The notes beneath the pieces are model-generated. The model made no database searches and was not told where the DNA came from. It saw nothing but the letters and a program-made list of their open reading frames with translations. The position numbers and the translations under genes were made by a program. Below are positions 7,066 to 16,659 of a stretch of DNA of 64,000 bases, one piece after another. The stretch's first letter is position 1. Every line of letters begins with the position of its first letter. Source of the stretch: Sporocytophaga sp. (GTDB lineage: Bacteria; Bacteroidota; Bacteroidia; Cytophagales; Cytophagaceae); NCBI RefSeq assembly GCF_017745095.1, contig NZ_JAGHZZ010000008.1, positions 175,830-239,829 of the forward strand. Direction: 5' to 3'.

Positions 7066-9438
7066 TTATTTCTCTTCGCTGATAGTAATCTTATCCTTCT
7101 GCACAAATTCAATGATAACCTTTTTCAACTTTCCATTAAATTCAAAAGGCACCTGATATCTGTCCGAAACTGGTGCTATCAGATCTCTTCCAACATCAGT
7201 ACCATCAATTTTGCTTCCGGCAAAAACTGCTGCTTCTTTTTTAGTAAAACTTCTTTCAGCTACTTTTTCATTATTGATATACAGAGCTTCAGTTCCAGCA
7301 TTTCCGGAAGCATCTACTCCATTAAAATTGTAATCAAACCTGAAGACTGATTTTCCTTTAGGAAGTGGTTTATCTGAAACCAAGTGAATAGTTTGGCTGA
7401 GAGATTTATGAGCAAACTGCAGCTTACCTTCTTTTATGAAAAGACTTACTCCAGCTTTCTCACCTCCCAGAGCAAATAAAACTCCTTCTTCCTTACCTGT
7501 TATTAATTCTACTTCAGCTTTGACACTGAATGATTTACCTTCATATAAAGGATTGCTCACTCCGACAAGATGATCAACGCCCGGATACAAAGTAACTACA
7601 GAGGATTTCCCGTAAATACTTCTGCCTGCAGGCATATTATGTACTGTAAAATCTTTTAATGGGAATACATTGTACTTCTTCGCTTCTTCGTCAAACAGAG
7701 CCTGTAATTCTTTTAGCTTTTCAGGATATTTCGCAGCAAGATTAATCCTCTCATTAAAATCTTCATTCAGATTATATAATTCCCAAACATCTTTGCTAAA
7801 ATCAACTTTACGCCCTGAAGCATCTGCTCCATCACCTATATCAATTGTTTCTCCTATTTCATGATGAGCTCCTGCTTTCCATCCATCTTTATATATAGAT
7901 CTGGATCCGGCAATTTCATAATACTGTACAGTGTGACGAGAAGCTGCTTTGGCGTTTTCAACAGTGTATGCAAGACTTGTTCCTTCGACAGATTTTTGCT
8001 TATATCCGTTGATCACTTCAGGCACTTCCGCTTTTGCTAATTCAAGAGTTGTAGGCAATACGTCAATAACATGTCCGTACTGATGCCTGATACCGCCTTT
8101 ATCTTTAATGACTTTAGGATAAGAAATGATCAATGGATTTCTGGTACCACCTTCTGTATTGGCATCTGCCTTCCAGTACCTGAAAGGAGTGTTAGCAGCC
8201 ATTGCCCAGCCTATAGGGTAGTCAGTGCTTGATTCATCAGTACCAATAATATCACGGGCATTTAATATAGCATCTATATGCTCCTCCCCTTTTAATCTAT
8301 TGATCTGAGGATTGACTGTACCAGTCTGAGTTCCGCCTTTACTAGCTCCATTATCACCCAGAACGATTGCTATCAGCGTGTTATCCAATTGATCTATTTG
8401 TTCCAGGTAGTTTACAATTCTTCCTATTTCATAATCCGTATAAGAATAAAATGCAGCATATACTTCCATGAAATGAGCATAAGCCTTCTTCTCCTTTTCA
8501 GACAAGTCTTTCCAGGCCTTCACATTCGGATTTCGTTCAGGCAGTACAGTATTGGCAGGAATGATTCCTAATTTCTTCTGCCTTTCAATTACTACCTTTC
8601 TATACTCATCCCAACCAAGATCAAACTTACCCTTATATTTATCTATCCACTCTTTAGCTACCTGATGAGGAGAGTGTGTAGCACCAGTCGCCAGATACAG
8701 GAAGAAAGGCTTTTCAGGATTGGAAGACTTTTGATTAGCAATATATTTAATTGCTTTATCTGCCAGCAACTGATTTAAATGCTTGGTATTTGGCTCTAAG
8801 CTCAACTTTGTCTGGTCTTCCCAAAGTTCAGGATGCCACTGATCTGTAGCTCCCGGATGAAATCCATAAAAGTGATCAAAACCTCTACCTGTAGGCCATC
8901 TATTAAATGGACCTGCCTGAGAATTTTCGACAACTGGTGTTAAATGCCATTTACCTAATGCAAAAGTATTGTAACCATTCTCTCTTAATATCTCAGCTAC
9001 TGTAGCTTTTTCAAATGGTATACGCGTATCATAGCCCGGAAAATCAACTGCAGCAGGTGTCAACAAACCAACGTGGACAGAGTGATGATTTCTACCGGTT
9101 AACAGTGCAGCCCTTGTCGGAGAGCAAATTGCAGTAGTGTGAAAATTAGTAAATCTCAGACCGTTATTAGCAATCCTTTCAATATTGGGCGTTTCAACCA
9201 AACCTCCGAAAGGGGTTGTCGCTCCGAATCCGGCATCATCAATTAAGATCCAGACTATATTAGGAGCATCTGGTGAAGCTTTTTTATTGAATTGAACTTT
9301 GTATGGTACCGACTCTGATATAGTCTTCCCTATCTCTCCTTCAAACTTCTGTTCAGGACTGTATTGACCAAAAGAAGGCAGAGATAAAAAAAGAGATGCA
9401 ATAAATGCAGTTCCTTTAAATATAAGGTGGTTATTCAT
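7066..9438 (-). CDS. Long arylsulfatase with C-terminal beta-sandwich
   Basis: A 790-residue exported arylsulfatase of the long type. The signal peptide ends near 25 (SFGQ). PNIVWILIDDAGFGATTPFGG (59-79) holds the metal-binding aspartates, and C105-SPTR then LLTGR is the formylglycine motif. LGKWHLTP, WPTGRGFDHFYGF, ATGATHSPHQ and LGDNGASKGG are conserved. The last 170 or so residues form a concanavalin-like domain. It is a paralogue of the protein at 12707-15046; the two flank the receptor and rhodanese/thioredoxin genes. Follows the rhodanese gene by 26 nt. Confidence 0.94.
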   Translation of the reverse strand: MNNHLIFKGTAFIASLFLSLPSFGQYSPEQKFEGEIGKTISESVPYKVQFNKKASPDAPNIVWILIDDAGFGATTPFGGLVETPNIERIANNGLRFTNFHTTAICSPTRAALLTGRNHHSVHVGLLTPAAVDFPGYDTRIPFEKATVAEILRENGYNTFALGKWHLTPVVENSQAGPFNRWPTGRGFDHFYGFHPGATDQWHPELWEDQTKLSLEPNTKHLNQLLADKAIKYIANQKSSNPEKPFFLYLATGATHSPHQVAKEWIDKYKGKFDLGWDEYRKVVIERQKKLGIIPANTVLPERNPNVKAWKDLSEKEKKAYAHFMEVYAAFYSYTDYEIGRIVNYLEQIDQLDNTLIAIVLGDNGASKGGTQTGTVNPQINRLKGEEHIDAILNARDIIGTDESSTDYPIGWAMAANTPFRYWKADANTEGGTRNPLIISYPKVIKDKGGIRHQYGHVIDVLPTTLELAKAEVPEVINGYKQKSVEGTSLAYTVENAKAASRHTVQYYEIAGSRSIYKDGWKAGAHHEIGETIDIGDGADASGRKVDFSKDVWELYNLNEDFNERINLAAKYPEKLKELQALFDEEAKKYNVFPLKDFTVHNMPAGRSIYGKSSVVTLYPGVDHLVGVSNPLYEGKSFSVKAEVELITGKEEGVLFALGGEKAGVSLFIKEGKLQFAHKSLSQTIHLVSDKPLPKGKSVFRFDYNFNGVDASGNAGTEALYINNEKVAERSFTKKEAAVFAGSKIDGTDVGRDLIAPVSDRYQVPFEFNGKLKKVIIEFVQKDKITISEEK

Positions 9439-9464
9439 TTTATTAAAAGATTATTTAAATACAA

Positions 9465-10220
9465 TTAATGCCCGCTAACTGGCGTCAATGACGCTGATCT
9501 ATTCTGTATAGAAAGTAATTCCTTCTCTAATAATGCTGTTGAGCTAACGCCAGATTTTTGCCATACTATCTTATCATCTTTATATAGAATAACAGTAGGC
9601 AAAGAATTTATTTTCAGGTCTATTCCTAACTGTTTGTTTTCAAAGAATTCTATTTTGACTACCTTAAGGTCTTTAGGGTGATTGAGAGAAAGAGAATCAA
9701 TAACAGGAACCATCTTTTTGCATGCTCCGCAATATTTAGATCCGATATCTACCAGTACTACATTCTCAGAATGAATAAGCTTTTTATATTGATCTAAAGT
9801 AAGACCACTTCCAGTAGTACTCTCAACCGGTTTTCCAGATCCTACCCAATTACTAAAACCACCTGGAAGTTCATATACTTCTGAAAATCCATTAGATTGT
9901 AATTTCTTGCTCAGTGCCTTACTTCTTCCATTAGCAATAGAATATACAAATACAGGTTTATCCTTTTTTAACTTGCCTATTTGCTTCTGAAAGTCAGTAT
10001 CATCAGATGCATTAAGATTTATTGCACCCTTTAAATGGTTTTGTTGATACTCTTCAAAAGAACGAGCATCTATTATCTGCGCTTTTGCACCTTCTTTATT
10101 TACTTTGTCTTCAAATTCTTTAAGAGTAATGGACACCCTCTTATCATCCTGAGCCTGTAAGTAACCAGAATAAATAACAGCAATTGCTAATGTGAGTGCT
10201 AATCTGAACATGTTTTTCAT
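9465..10220 (-). CDS. Exported rhodanese-thioredoxin fusion
   Basis: A 251-residue exported protein. The signal peptide ends near 24 (LQAQ). A rhodanese domain spans about 30-132 (IIDARSFEEYQQNHLKGAINL), but its active-site loop reads YS94IANGR99, with Ser in place of the sulfur-carrying Cys, so sulfurtransferase activity is unlikely. A thioredoxin domain spans about 138-240 with a C164-GAC167 redox pair and a cis-Pro loop (NSLPTVILY). Likely a periplasmic thiol oxidoreductase. Its place among sulfatases makes it a candidate reductant for formylglycine generation or sulfatase folding (inference). Confidence 0.88.
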   Translation of the reverse strand: MKNMFRLALTLAIAVIYSGYLQAQDDKRVSITLKEFEDKVNKEGAKAQIIDARSFEEYQQNHLKGAINLNASDDTDFQKQIGKLKKDKPVFVYSIANGRSKALSKKLQSNGFSEVYELPGGFSNWVGSGKPVESTTGSGLTLDQYKKLIHSENVVLVDIGSKYCGACKKMVPVIDSLSLNHPKDLKVVKIEFFENKQLGIDLKINSLPTVILYKDDKIVWQKSGVSSTALLEKELLSIQNRSASLTPVSGH

Positions 10221-10238
10221 AGCTTATATTTTTATGCG

Positions 10239-12686
10239 TTAAAATTCTTTTTCTCCAAATTCACTTGATGGTAATTTCACCTTTTTAGAAGCCTGAGAAA
10301 GACTATAACTGATGTTAATCAGAAATACATCTTTCTCCTGTATGTAATTAGTTGTTGTATAGAAATTAGTACCTCTCGTAGTTATCCTCTGTTCATTAGA
10401 TTTGATTGCACCAAGGCCAATATTCTGCCATTGCAATGATGCTGAAAGCCTGCCTTCCCAAAAAGTTTTTTTCAATGACAGATTCGGACTTATAAATCTT
10501 GAATCTTCGCCCTGTGCGGTTGGCCTTTGAGATAAATAGTTTAGATTAAACTGCAAAGACACGGATTTACTAAACTGAAAATTGTGATTAGTATTGATAG
10601 AATAAGCAATAGCCGAATTTCTAACTTCAACAGTATTACTGAACAATTTTCCTTTTATCCTATAATTGTATATATTTCCACTCAGATAAACCGACCACCA
10701 TTTAACTGGCTTGATATTTATACCAGTTTCTATACCCCATAAATAAGCTCTTCCGGCATTCGTATATATCCTGTTCAGAATAGTATCATTGTAGGCACTA
10801 TTTACTCTGTTTACAACATTCTTTATATCCTGATTATAAACAGTAATAAATATAGAGCCTGCATTCTTCAAATCCTTTATAAGGCCTATCTCAGAAAGAT
10901 TTACAAACTCAGGAAGTATTTGAGGATCTCCTTGTTCAAGGGTCTCAGAGTGCTCCCGCTCAGGGTATGGGTTCAACTCATTACTGGTGGAACGCTGTAC
11001 TCTTCGGCTAAAACCTCCCTTTGCTCTTAAACTGCTATTAAGAGTGTAAACAAGATTAAGAGAAGGAAATAAACTTGATAAGTCTAGCTTATAAGGTTCT
11101 GTAAGTTTATCAGCATTAAACTCACGGAAAGAATACTCATAACGGATTCCGGCAACATAATTTAACTTATCAGCCTTACCTGAATATTGTGTATATAAAC
11201 TATGAATGTAGTTAAGTACTCTTATATCTGCACTAAATTCAGGTACTACACTATATTGACCAGTACCGAGTATTGCATTTTGATAGAGGTAAGCTCCTGT
11301 TTGCCTTTGGAATCTTGCCTGATAACCTGACTCCAGTTTACCTTTTCCAATGTTGAGACTATAATCAGCTCTTCCTCTTAAACCACTTATCGGACTGTTT
11401 CCTGTATTAAGAACATAATCCATTGTATCTGTATAATTGTTAAGTCCGGTATTTAGATTCTTGGTATAGCCATCAAGAACAGCGTATTCATAAAGTCCTG
11501 AAAAAGTCAATACTGATTTATTCTTAAACTTATGAGTGTAATCAATATTTGCAAGAGAGAAGTTACCTTGTTTCTTTACAAGGTTTGAATTATAATAGTC
11601 AATATTACTTAAGGGCTGCTCCGTATTAACATCCCATTTAATGTTATGATAGGTAATATCGGCCCTTCTGTATTGTACCTTTTGGCCTGTATAAAATCCG
11701 ACATTAAATGAATTATTTTCATTAAATGAATAACCGACCAATGCTCTTGCAGAATAATTAGATCTTTGAAAGCTTCTTTCTCCAACAGATGGGAATGATG
11801 TGTACCTATTATCAATAGTTGTATTTACATCACCTTCTCTTCTTCCTGCAATATCATTTTCCTGATAACTTCCCCCTATAGACAAATCCCATTTCCCTTT
11901 TTTGTAGTTCAAAGTTCCATCAATACCATATCTTGAAGGTTTTTCTTTATTGGAGAAATCATTTATACTTGGTAATCCATATTGGATATTTGTAGTGAAA
12001 GATATTCCATCATCCACTCCTTTTTTGGTAGTGATGTTGATAATGCCAGCTTTACCATCCGCATCATATTTAGCAGAAGGAGATGTAATAATTTCTATGT
12101 TCTCAATTGCATTTGCAGGAATCTGACTTAACACTGTTTTCAAATCGCTTTGAACAGGTTTTTCATTAACAAGAATCAAAAATCCTAAAGAACCTCTTAG
12201 CCTTATCTCTCCTTCTGCATTGACACTTATGGATGGCATGTTCTTTAAAACATCAATAGCAGTTCCTCCTTTTGCAGCTTCAAACTGATTTGCTTTGTAA
12301 ACCTGTTTGAAAGGATTTTGCTGTTGACCGTTTACCACAATTTCTTTCAAAGAAGCTTCATCTTCTTCAATTAAAATATCTCCAAGATTAGTGGAAGCAG
12401 ACTTTTCAACTGAGACATTTTGAATAGTTTTCGACTTGTATCCAATGGATTCAATTTTAATATAATAAAGTCCTGCTTTAAGATTTTTAAATTCAAATAA
12501 GCCGGTGCTATCAGTTAGCCGGCCATCTAACAGTGAATTCTCATTGCTATTATAAATAGTAGCATTGCCAAACTCTACTGGCTTTCTGTTTAATGAATCA
12601 ATGATTCTACCCTTAATGGCTGATTGACTATATAGATCAATCACCAAAAAAGAAAGAACCATCAGCAACAAAATTCTATATCTCAT
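10239..12686 (-). CDS. TonB-dependent-receptor-like outer membrane protein
   Basis: An 815-residue outer membrane beta-barrel protein. The signal peptide ends near 20. A carboxypeptidase-regulatory-like domain (about 22-105: IKGRIIDSLNRKPVEFGNATIY) is followed by a plug domain (GGTAIDVLKNMPSISVNAEG to AGIINITTKKG) and a barrel of alternating strands to the C-terminus. This is the outer-membrane-beta-barrel family of Bacteroidetes, distinct from SusC. It lies 18-20 nt from its neighbours in the SusC1 operon and probably takes up, or senses, a ligand released by the sulfatases (inference). Confidence 0.9.
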   Translation of the reverse strand: MRYRILLLMVLSFLVIDLYSQSAIKGRIIDSLNRKPVEFGNATIYNSNENSLLDGRLTDSTGLFEFKNLKAGLYYIKIESIGYKSKTIQNVSVEKSASTNLGDILIEEDEASLKEIVVNGQQQNPFKQVYKANQFEAAKGGTAIDVLKNMPSISVNAEGEIRLRGSLGFLILVNEKPVQSDLKTVLSQIPANAIENIEIITSPSAKYDADGKAGIINITTKKGVDDGISFTTNIQYGLPSINDFSNKEKPSRYGIDGTLNYKKGKWDLSIGGSYQENDIAGRREGDVNTTIDNRYTSFPSVGERSFQRSNYSARALVGYSFNENNSFNVGFYTGQKVQYRRADITYHNIKWDVNTEQPLSNIDYYNSNLVKKQGNFSLANIDYTHKFKNKSVLTFSGLYEYAVLDGYTKNLNTGLNNYTDTMDYVLNTGNSPISGLRGRADYSLNIGKGKLESGYQARFQRQTGAYLYQNAILGTGQYSVVPEFSADIRVLNYIHSLYTQYSGKADKLNYVAGIRYEYSFREFNADKLTEPYKLDLSSLFPSLNLVYTLNSSLRAKGGFSRRVQRSTSNELNPYPEREHSETLEQGDPQILPEFVNLSEIGLIKDLKNAGSIFITVYNQDIKNVVNRVNSAYNDTILNRIYTNAGRAYLWGIETGINIKPVKWWSVYLSGNIYNYRIKGKLFSNTVEVRNSAIAYSINTNHNFQFSKSVSLQFNLNYLSQRPTAQGEDSRFISPNLSLKKTFWEGRLSASLQWQNIGLGAIKSNEQRITTRGTNFYTTTNYIQEKDVFLINISYSLSQASKKVKLPSSEFGEKEF

Positions 12687-12706
12687 CGATGAATCTCCTG
12701 TTCTTT

Positions 12707-15046
12707 TTATTTATCTTTCTCTTCATTTGAGGAGACTTCCTCAACCGCCTGATCAATGACAATCTTTGACACCAAGCCATTAAACGGTGCCGGTGCTTTA
12801 TAAATTTTCGTTACAGGAACATTGAGATCCTTCCCAACGCTAATACCTTCACTTGCAGCAGAGCTGAGATAACTATTCCTGGATTTGAAATTCTGACTCC
12901 CAACCTTTTCATTATTTATATAAACTGAAACTGAAGTAAGATCAGGATATTCAATTCTGATAGTAGCTTTTCCTGGAGGCAGCTGTTTATCAGCAATCAA
13001 AGTGATTTCTTTTACTCCGTCATTTAAAGTATAATGAAGTTTTCCATTCAAAAAGAAAAGTGCATTTCCTCCTGTATAACCTCCACTGGCAAATACAACT
13101 CCTTGTGGTACTTCATTTGGTATTTCCACATGAACTGTAATCTGAAGTGCTTTCTTGCCTATATTCACTTTTGTCTTATCAGTTGTCCCTTGGAAAATCA
13201 CAGATTTCTTTCTCACCTCTGGCTCAGGAACTCCTGCTCTGTAATCTCTTAATGGGTATACATTATTCTTTCTAGCTTCTGTATCAAATAATGCTTTCAA
13301 TTCATTAAGCTTATCAGGATACTTAGTTGCAAGATCTTTTATTTCAGTAGGGTCATCTATAAGGTTATAGAGTTCCCATTTATCTTCTGAAAAAGGCCGA
13401 GGACTAAAGTTAGGGTCTGTATTGCCATTTTCTCCAAAGGTATTTCTAGGATGATACACTGAGGCTTTCCATCCATCTTTATAAATGGATCTTCCGCCGT
13501 GTAATTCAAAATACTGAACAGTATGTTTTGTATCAGCTTGATCATTTTCAAAAGTATGATTAAAGGCTGTCCCATGGAATGGTAATTGTTTATAGCCATT
13601 GATCACTTCAGGCACTTTAATTCCTGCAAGTTCAATTGTGGTAGGAAGAATATCCGTTACATGTCCGTACTGTGCTCTGATAACACCTTTTTCCTTGATC
13701 CCTTTAGGATAATGTACTATCAAAGGATTGTGTGTACCTCCTTCTGAATTGGCATCGCTTTTCCAATATCTGAAGGGAGTATTCATTGCCTGTGACCAGC
13801 CCAATGGATAATTAGGAGAAGTAAGTTCTGTTCCTATTTTATCTATATTGGCCAAAAGATGAGATATATCATCTCCTTTTGATTTATCCGCAGTTCCCAG
13901 AGTTCCCGTATAGGTGCCTTCTTTACTTCCTCCATTGTCACCAACTACAAGAAATATAGCAGTGTTATCTAGCTGGTCTATTTGCTTCAGATAATCCACA
14001 ACTCTTCCGATTTCATAATCAGTATAAGATAAAAATCCTGCATAAACTTCAATGAAACGAGTGAATACCTTTTGCTCTTCAGGAGTTAAAGAGTTCCAGG
14101 CTTTGATTCCATTTTGTCTTGGGGGTAAGGTTGCATTCTTAGAAATATAACCTAGCTCTTTTTGTCTCTTGTATACAGCCTCACGATATGCATCCCATCC
14201 TTTATCAAACTTGCCATTGTATTTATCACTCCATTCTTTAGCAACCTGATGAGGTGAATGAGTTGCTCCCGGAGCTAAGTAAAGAAAGAATGGTTTATCA
14301 GGATTGGCTGATTTCTGATTTGCAATATAGGCTATCGCCTTATCTGCCAAAAGTTGATTCAGATGTTTGGTATTAGGCTCTATATCTATAAAATTATTCT
14401 CTTCTACAAGAGTGGGATGCCATTGGTCTGTTGCACCTCCAAGAAAACCATAGAAATGTTCGAACCCTCTGCCCGTAGGCCATCTGTTGAATGGGCCTGA
14501 GACAGTCTGATCTTTTGAAACCTGTCCATGCCATTTTCCAAGAGCAAATGTATTGTAACCATTTTCCTTAAAGATCTCAGCAACACTTCCTGCTTCAAAA
14601 GGAATATCACCGTTATATCCTGGCGTTCCAATTCCCAGTTCTGCATGATGTCCCATTCCTACAGAGTGAGAGTTTCTGCCTGTTAATAAAGAAGCTCTTG
14701 TAGGACTACATAAGCCCGTAGTGTGAAAGTTTGTATATCTTAAACCATTATTGGCAAGGTATTCAAATGTTGGAGTTTCAATAAGCCCACCGAAAGCCGA
14801 TGTAGCTCCAAAGCCAACATCATCGAGAAGTATCCATACTATGTTAGGAGCACCTTTAGGGGCCTTCACTCTTTCTGGCCATACCTGCTCTGTTCCTTCA
14901 AGGGTATTGCCTATCTTTCCCGTAAAAGGTTTCAAAGGATCTTGTTGAGCAGAAGAGATAATGGGGATAAGGCAATTGATTGCCATCCCCATAATTATGC
15001 GGCCTGTAACAGGCTTCAGTTTATTTGAAATCCCTTTAATATTCAT
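12707..15046 (-). CDS. Long arylsulfatase with C-terminal beta-sandwich
   Basis: A 779-residue arylsulfatase. The hydrophobic signal lies at about 17-33 (IPIISSAQQ). PNIVWILLDDVGFGATSAFGG (67-87) and C113-SPTR carry the metal-binding and formylglycine residues. It shares WPTGRGFEHFYGF, KPFFLYLAPGATHSPHQ and a concanavalin-like C-terminal domain with its paralogue at 7066-9438, so one is probably a duplicate of the other. It follows SusD1 by 40 nt, which places it in the SusC1 operon. A family-level call of arylsulfatase is safe; the substrate is not known. Confidence 0.94.
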   Translation of the reverse strand: MNIKGISNKLKPVTGRIIMGMAINCLIPIISSAQQDPLKPFTGKIGNTLEGTEQVWPERVKAPKGAPNIVWILLDDVGFGATSAFGGLIETPTFEYLANNGLRYTNFHTTGLCSPTRASLLTGRNSHSVGMGHHAELGIGTPGYNGDIPFEAGSVAEIFKENGYNTFALGKWHGQVSKDQTVSGPFNRWPTGRGFEHFYGFLGGATDQWHPTLVEENNFIDIEPNTKHLNQLLADKAIAYIANQKSANPDKPFFLYLAPGATHSPHQVAKEWSDKYNGKFDKGWDAYREAVYKRQKELGYISKNATLPPRQNGIKAWNSLTPEEQKVFTRFIEVYAGFLSYTDYEIGRVVDYLKQIDQLDNTAIFLVVGDNGGSKEGTYTGTLGTADKSKGDDISHLLANIDKIGTELTSPNYPLGWSQAMNTPFRYWKSDANSEGGTHNPLIVHYPKGIKEKGVIRAQYGHVTDILPTTIELAGIKVPEVINGYKQLPFHGTAFNHTFENDQADTKHTVQYFELHGGRSIYKDGWKASVYHPRNTFGENGNTDPNFSPRPFSEDKWELYNLIDDPTEIKDLATKYPDKLNELKALFDTEARKNNVYPLRDYRAGVPEPEVRKKSVIFQGTTDKTKVNIGKKALQITVHVEIPNEVPQGVVFASGGYTGGNALFFLNGKLHYTLNDGVKEITLIADKQLPPGKATIRIEYPDLTSVSVYINNEKVGSQNFKSRNSYLSSAASEGISVGKDLNVPVTKIYKAPAPFNGLVSKIVIDQAVEEVSSNEEKDK

Positions 15047-15086
15047 AAATAGTTTATGATAAAATAAATAAGACAGTTACTCTTGA

Positions 15087-16628
15087 TTACCAACCTGGAT
15101 TTTGTTCCAGATTTGGATTCAGGTCAATCTCCTGCTGTGGAATCGGAAACAGATAATGTTTCGCGCTCGCATTAGTCTTTCCAACTTTATGCAGGCTGCT
15201 TTCCAGAATACCATTTCCAAAAGCATCACGCTCTCTTATCAGATCAAACCATCTTTGATATTCAAATACAAATTCAAGTCTTCTCTCAAGATATAATGAA
15301 TCTCTGAACTGATGTTGACCGAGTCCTTCAGTTAGATTCGGAAGTCCAGCTCTGTTTCTTACCTTATTAATATTATTATAAGCAATTCCTGAAGGTCCAT
15401 TCAATTCATTTTCAGCTTCAGCAAGGATCAAAAGAACTTCTGAGAATCTTATGATAGGCACATTTGCACCGGATTCTGAAAGGTTTGATATATTTGCTGG
15501 ATCCCAATATTTGTTAAAGAATGGAATTGAATCACCTGGAATCTTAGCATCATTTAGCTTTCCGTACCATTTTCCATCTTCTGGACTTTGAAATCTCGTT
15601 ACGAACGTAACATCTCTTCTCTTATCTTTTTTACTATACAATTTATATACACTGAAAAATTTATCCACCCCACCCGGCTTAGTTGCATCAGGTACAGAAT
15701 AAAATACTACCTGATCTGCATAAGAACCTACTATTTTTGGAATACCTGTCAGTACTGACCTTGGAGCCTGGTTATTTCCCTGACCTTGAGATAGTGCTTT
15801 AAACTGAGCAGAAAAGATATGTTCGCGACCATTTTTATAAACCGGAAGAAAAACTTCTGAATAGTTTTGAATAAGGTTATAACCGTAAGGACCAGTGATC
15901 ACTTCATTTGCTTTTGCGATAGCACTTTCCCATTTTCTTTCAGTAAGGTATACTTTTGCCAACAGAGCTTTTGCAGCTCCCGCTGTTGCACGGCCAGCGT
16001 CAGCCCCTCCAGCAATATTATCAAGAACAGTTGCAGCTTCTATAAGGTCTTTTTCAATCTGTGCATAAACTTCTTCAACAGTATTTCTTTTGGGTTGAGA
16101 ATGTGCCTCTTCAAGAGTAGCAAGGTCCTTTAAGATTAAAGGTACTCCACCGTAAAGCCTTACAAGATTGAAATAATACAGAGCCCTAAGGAATTTAGCT
16201 TCTCCTATAAGTCTTTCTCTTAACTTTGTATTTGATCCGAAATCAATTCCAGGAATTTTTTCAATAGCTATGTTTGCCTTTTTGATTCCAGAATAATGCT
16301 GCTGCCAGATTTGCAAAACACGTAGTCCTGTAGATGCATGGCCTAGTACAGACTGAGAACGGACATCCGGGTTGGTTGCTCCCGGTCCCGGATTCTCATC
16401 ATCTCCCATAAAATTCATACCTGTATTAAACAAAGTATTATATGGAGTTTGAACTGCATTACCTCCCGCATTCAACAGAAAATAAACTGAATTTATAGCT
16501 GTAACTGCATCTGCAGGAGTTTTATAATACTGATTGGCATCCATAAAGGACTCTGGTACCTCTTCAAGTTTAGCGCAGGAAAAAACAGTAACTGCAAATC
16601 CTAATAATATATATATCGACTTCTTCAT
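15087..16628 (-). CDS. SusD/RagB-family glycan-binding lipoprotein (SusD1)
   Basis: A 513-residue surface lipoprotein with the lipobox TVFSC at about 14-18. It has the SusD architecture: N-terminal SusD-like segment (DANQYYKTPADAVTAINSVY), TPR-type helices (LRERLIGEAKFLRALYYFNLVRLYGGVPLIL) and a C-terminal RagB/SusD region (RFSEVLLILAEAENEL, VFEYQRWFDLIRERDAFG). SusD proteins cap the SusC transporter and bind the glycan. The gene lies 31 nt behind SusC1 and before an arylsulfatase, so a sulfated ligand is likely (inference). Confidence 0.95.
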   Translation of the reverse strand: MKKSIYILLGFAVTVFSCAKLEEVPESFMDANQYYKTPADAVTAINSVYFLLNAGGNAVQTPYNTLFNTGMNFMGDDENPGPGATNPDVRSQSVLGHASTGLRVLQIWQQHYSGIKKANIAIEKIPGIDFGSNTKLRERLIGEAKFLRALYYFNLVRLYGGVPLILKDLATLEEAHSQPKRNTVEEVYAQIEKDLIEAATVLDNIAGGADAGRATAGAAKALLAKVYLTERKWESAIAKANEVITGPYGYNLIQNYSEVFLPVYKNGREHIFSAQFKALSQGQGNNQAPRSVLTGIPKIVGSYADQVVFYSVPDATKPGGVDKFFSVYKLYSKKDKRRDVTFVTRFQSPEDGKWYGKLNDAKIPGDSIPFFNKYWDPANISNLSESGANVPIIRFSEVLLILAEAENELNGPSGIAYNNINKVRNRAGLPNLTEGLGQHQFRDSLYLERRLEFVFEYQRWFDLIRERDAFGNGILESSLHKVGKTNASAKHYLFPIPQQEIDLNPNLEQNPGW

Positions 16629-16659
16629 TTCGTTGGTGATTTAAAAGGTATTCTGATTA

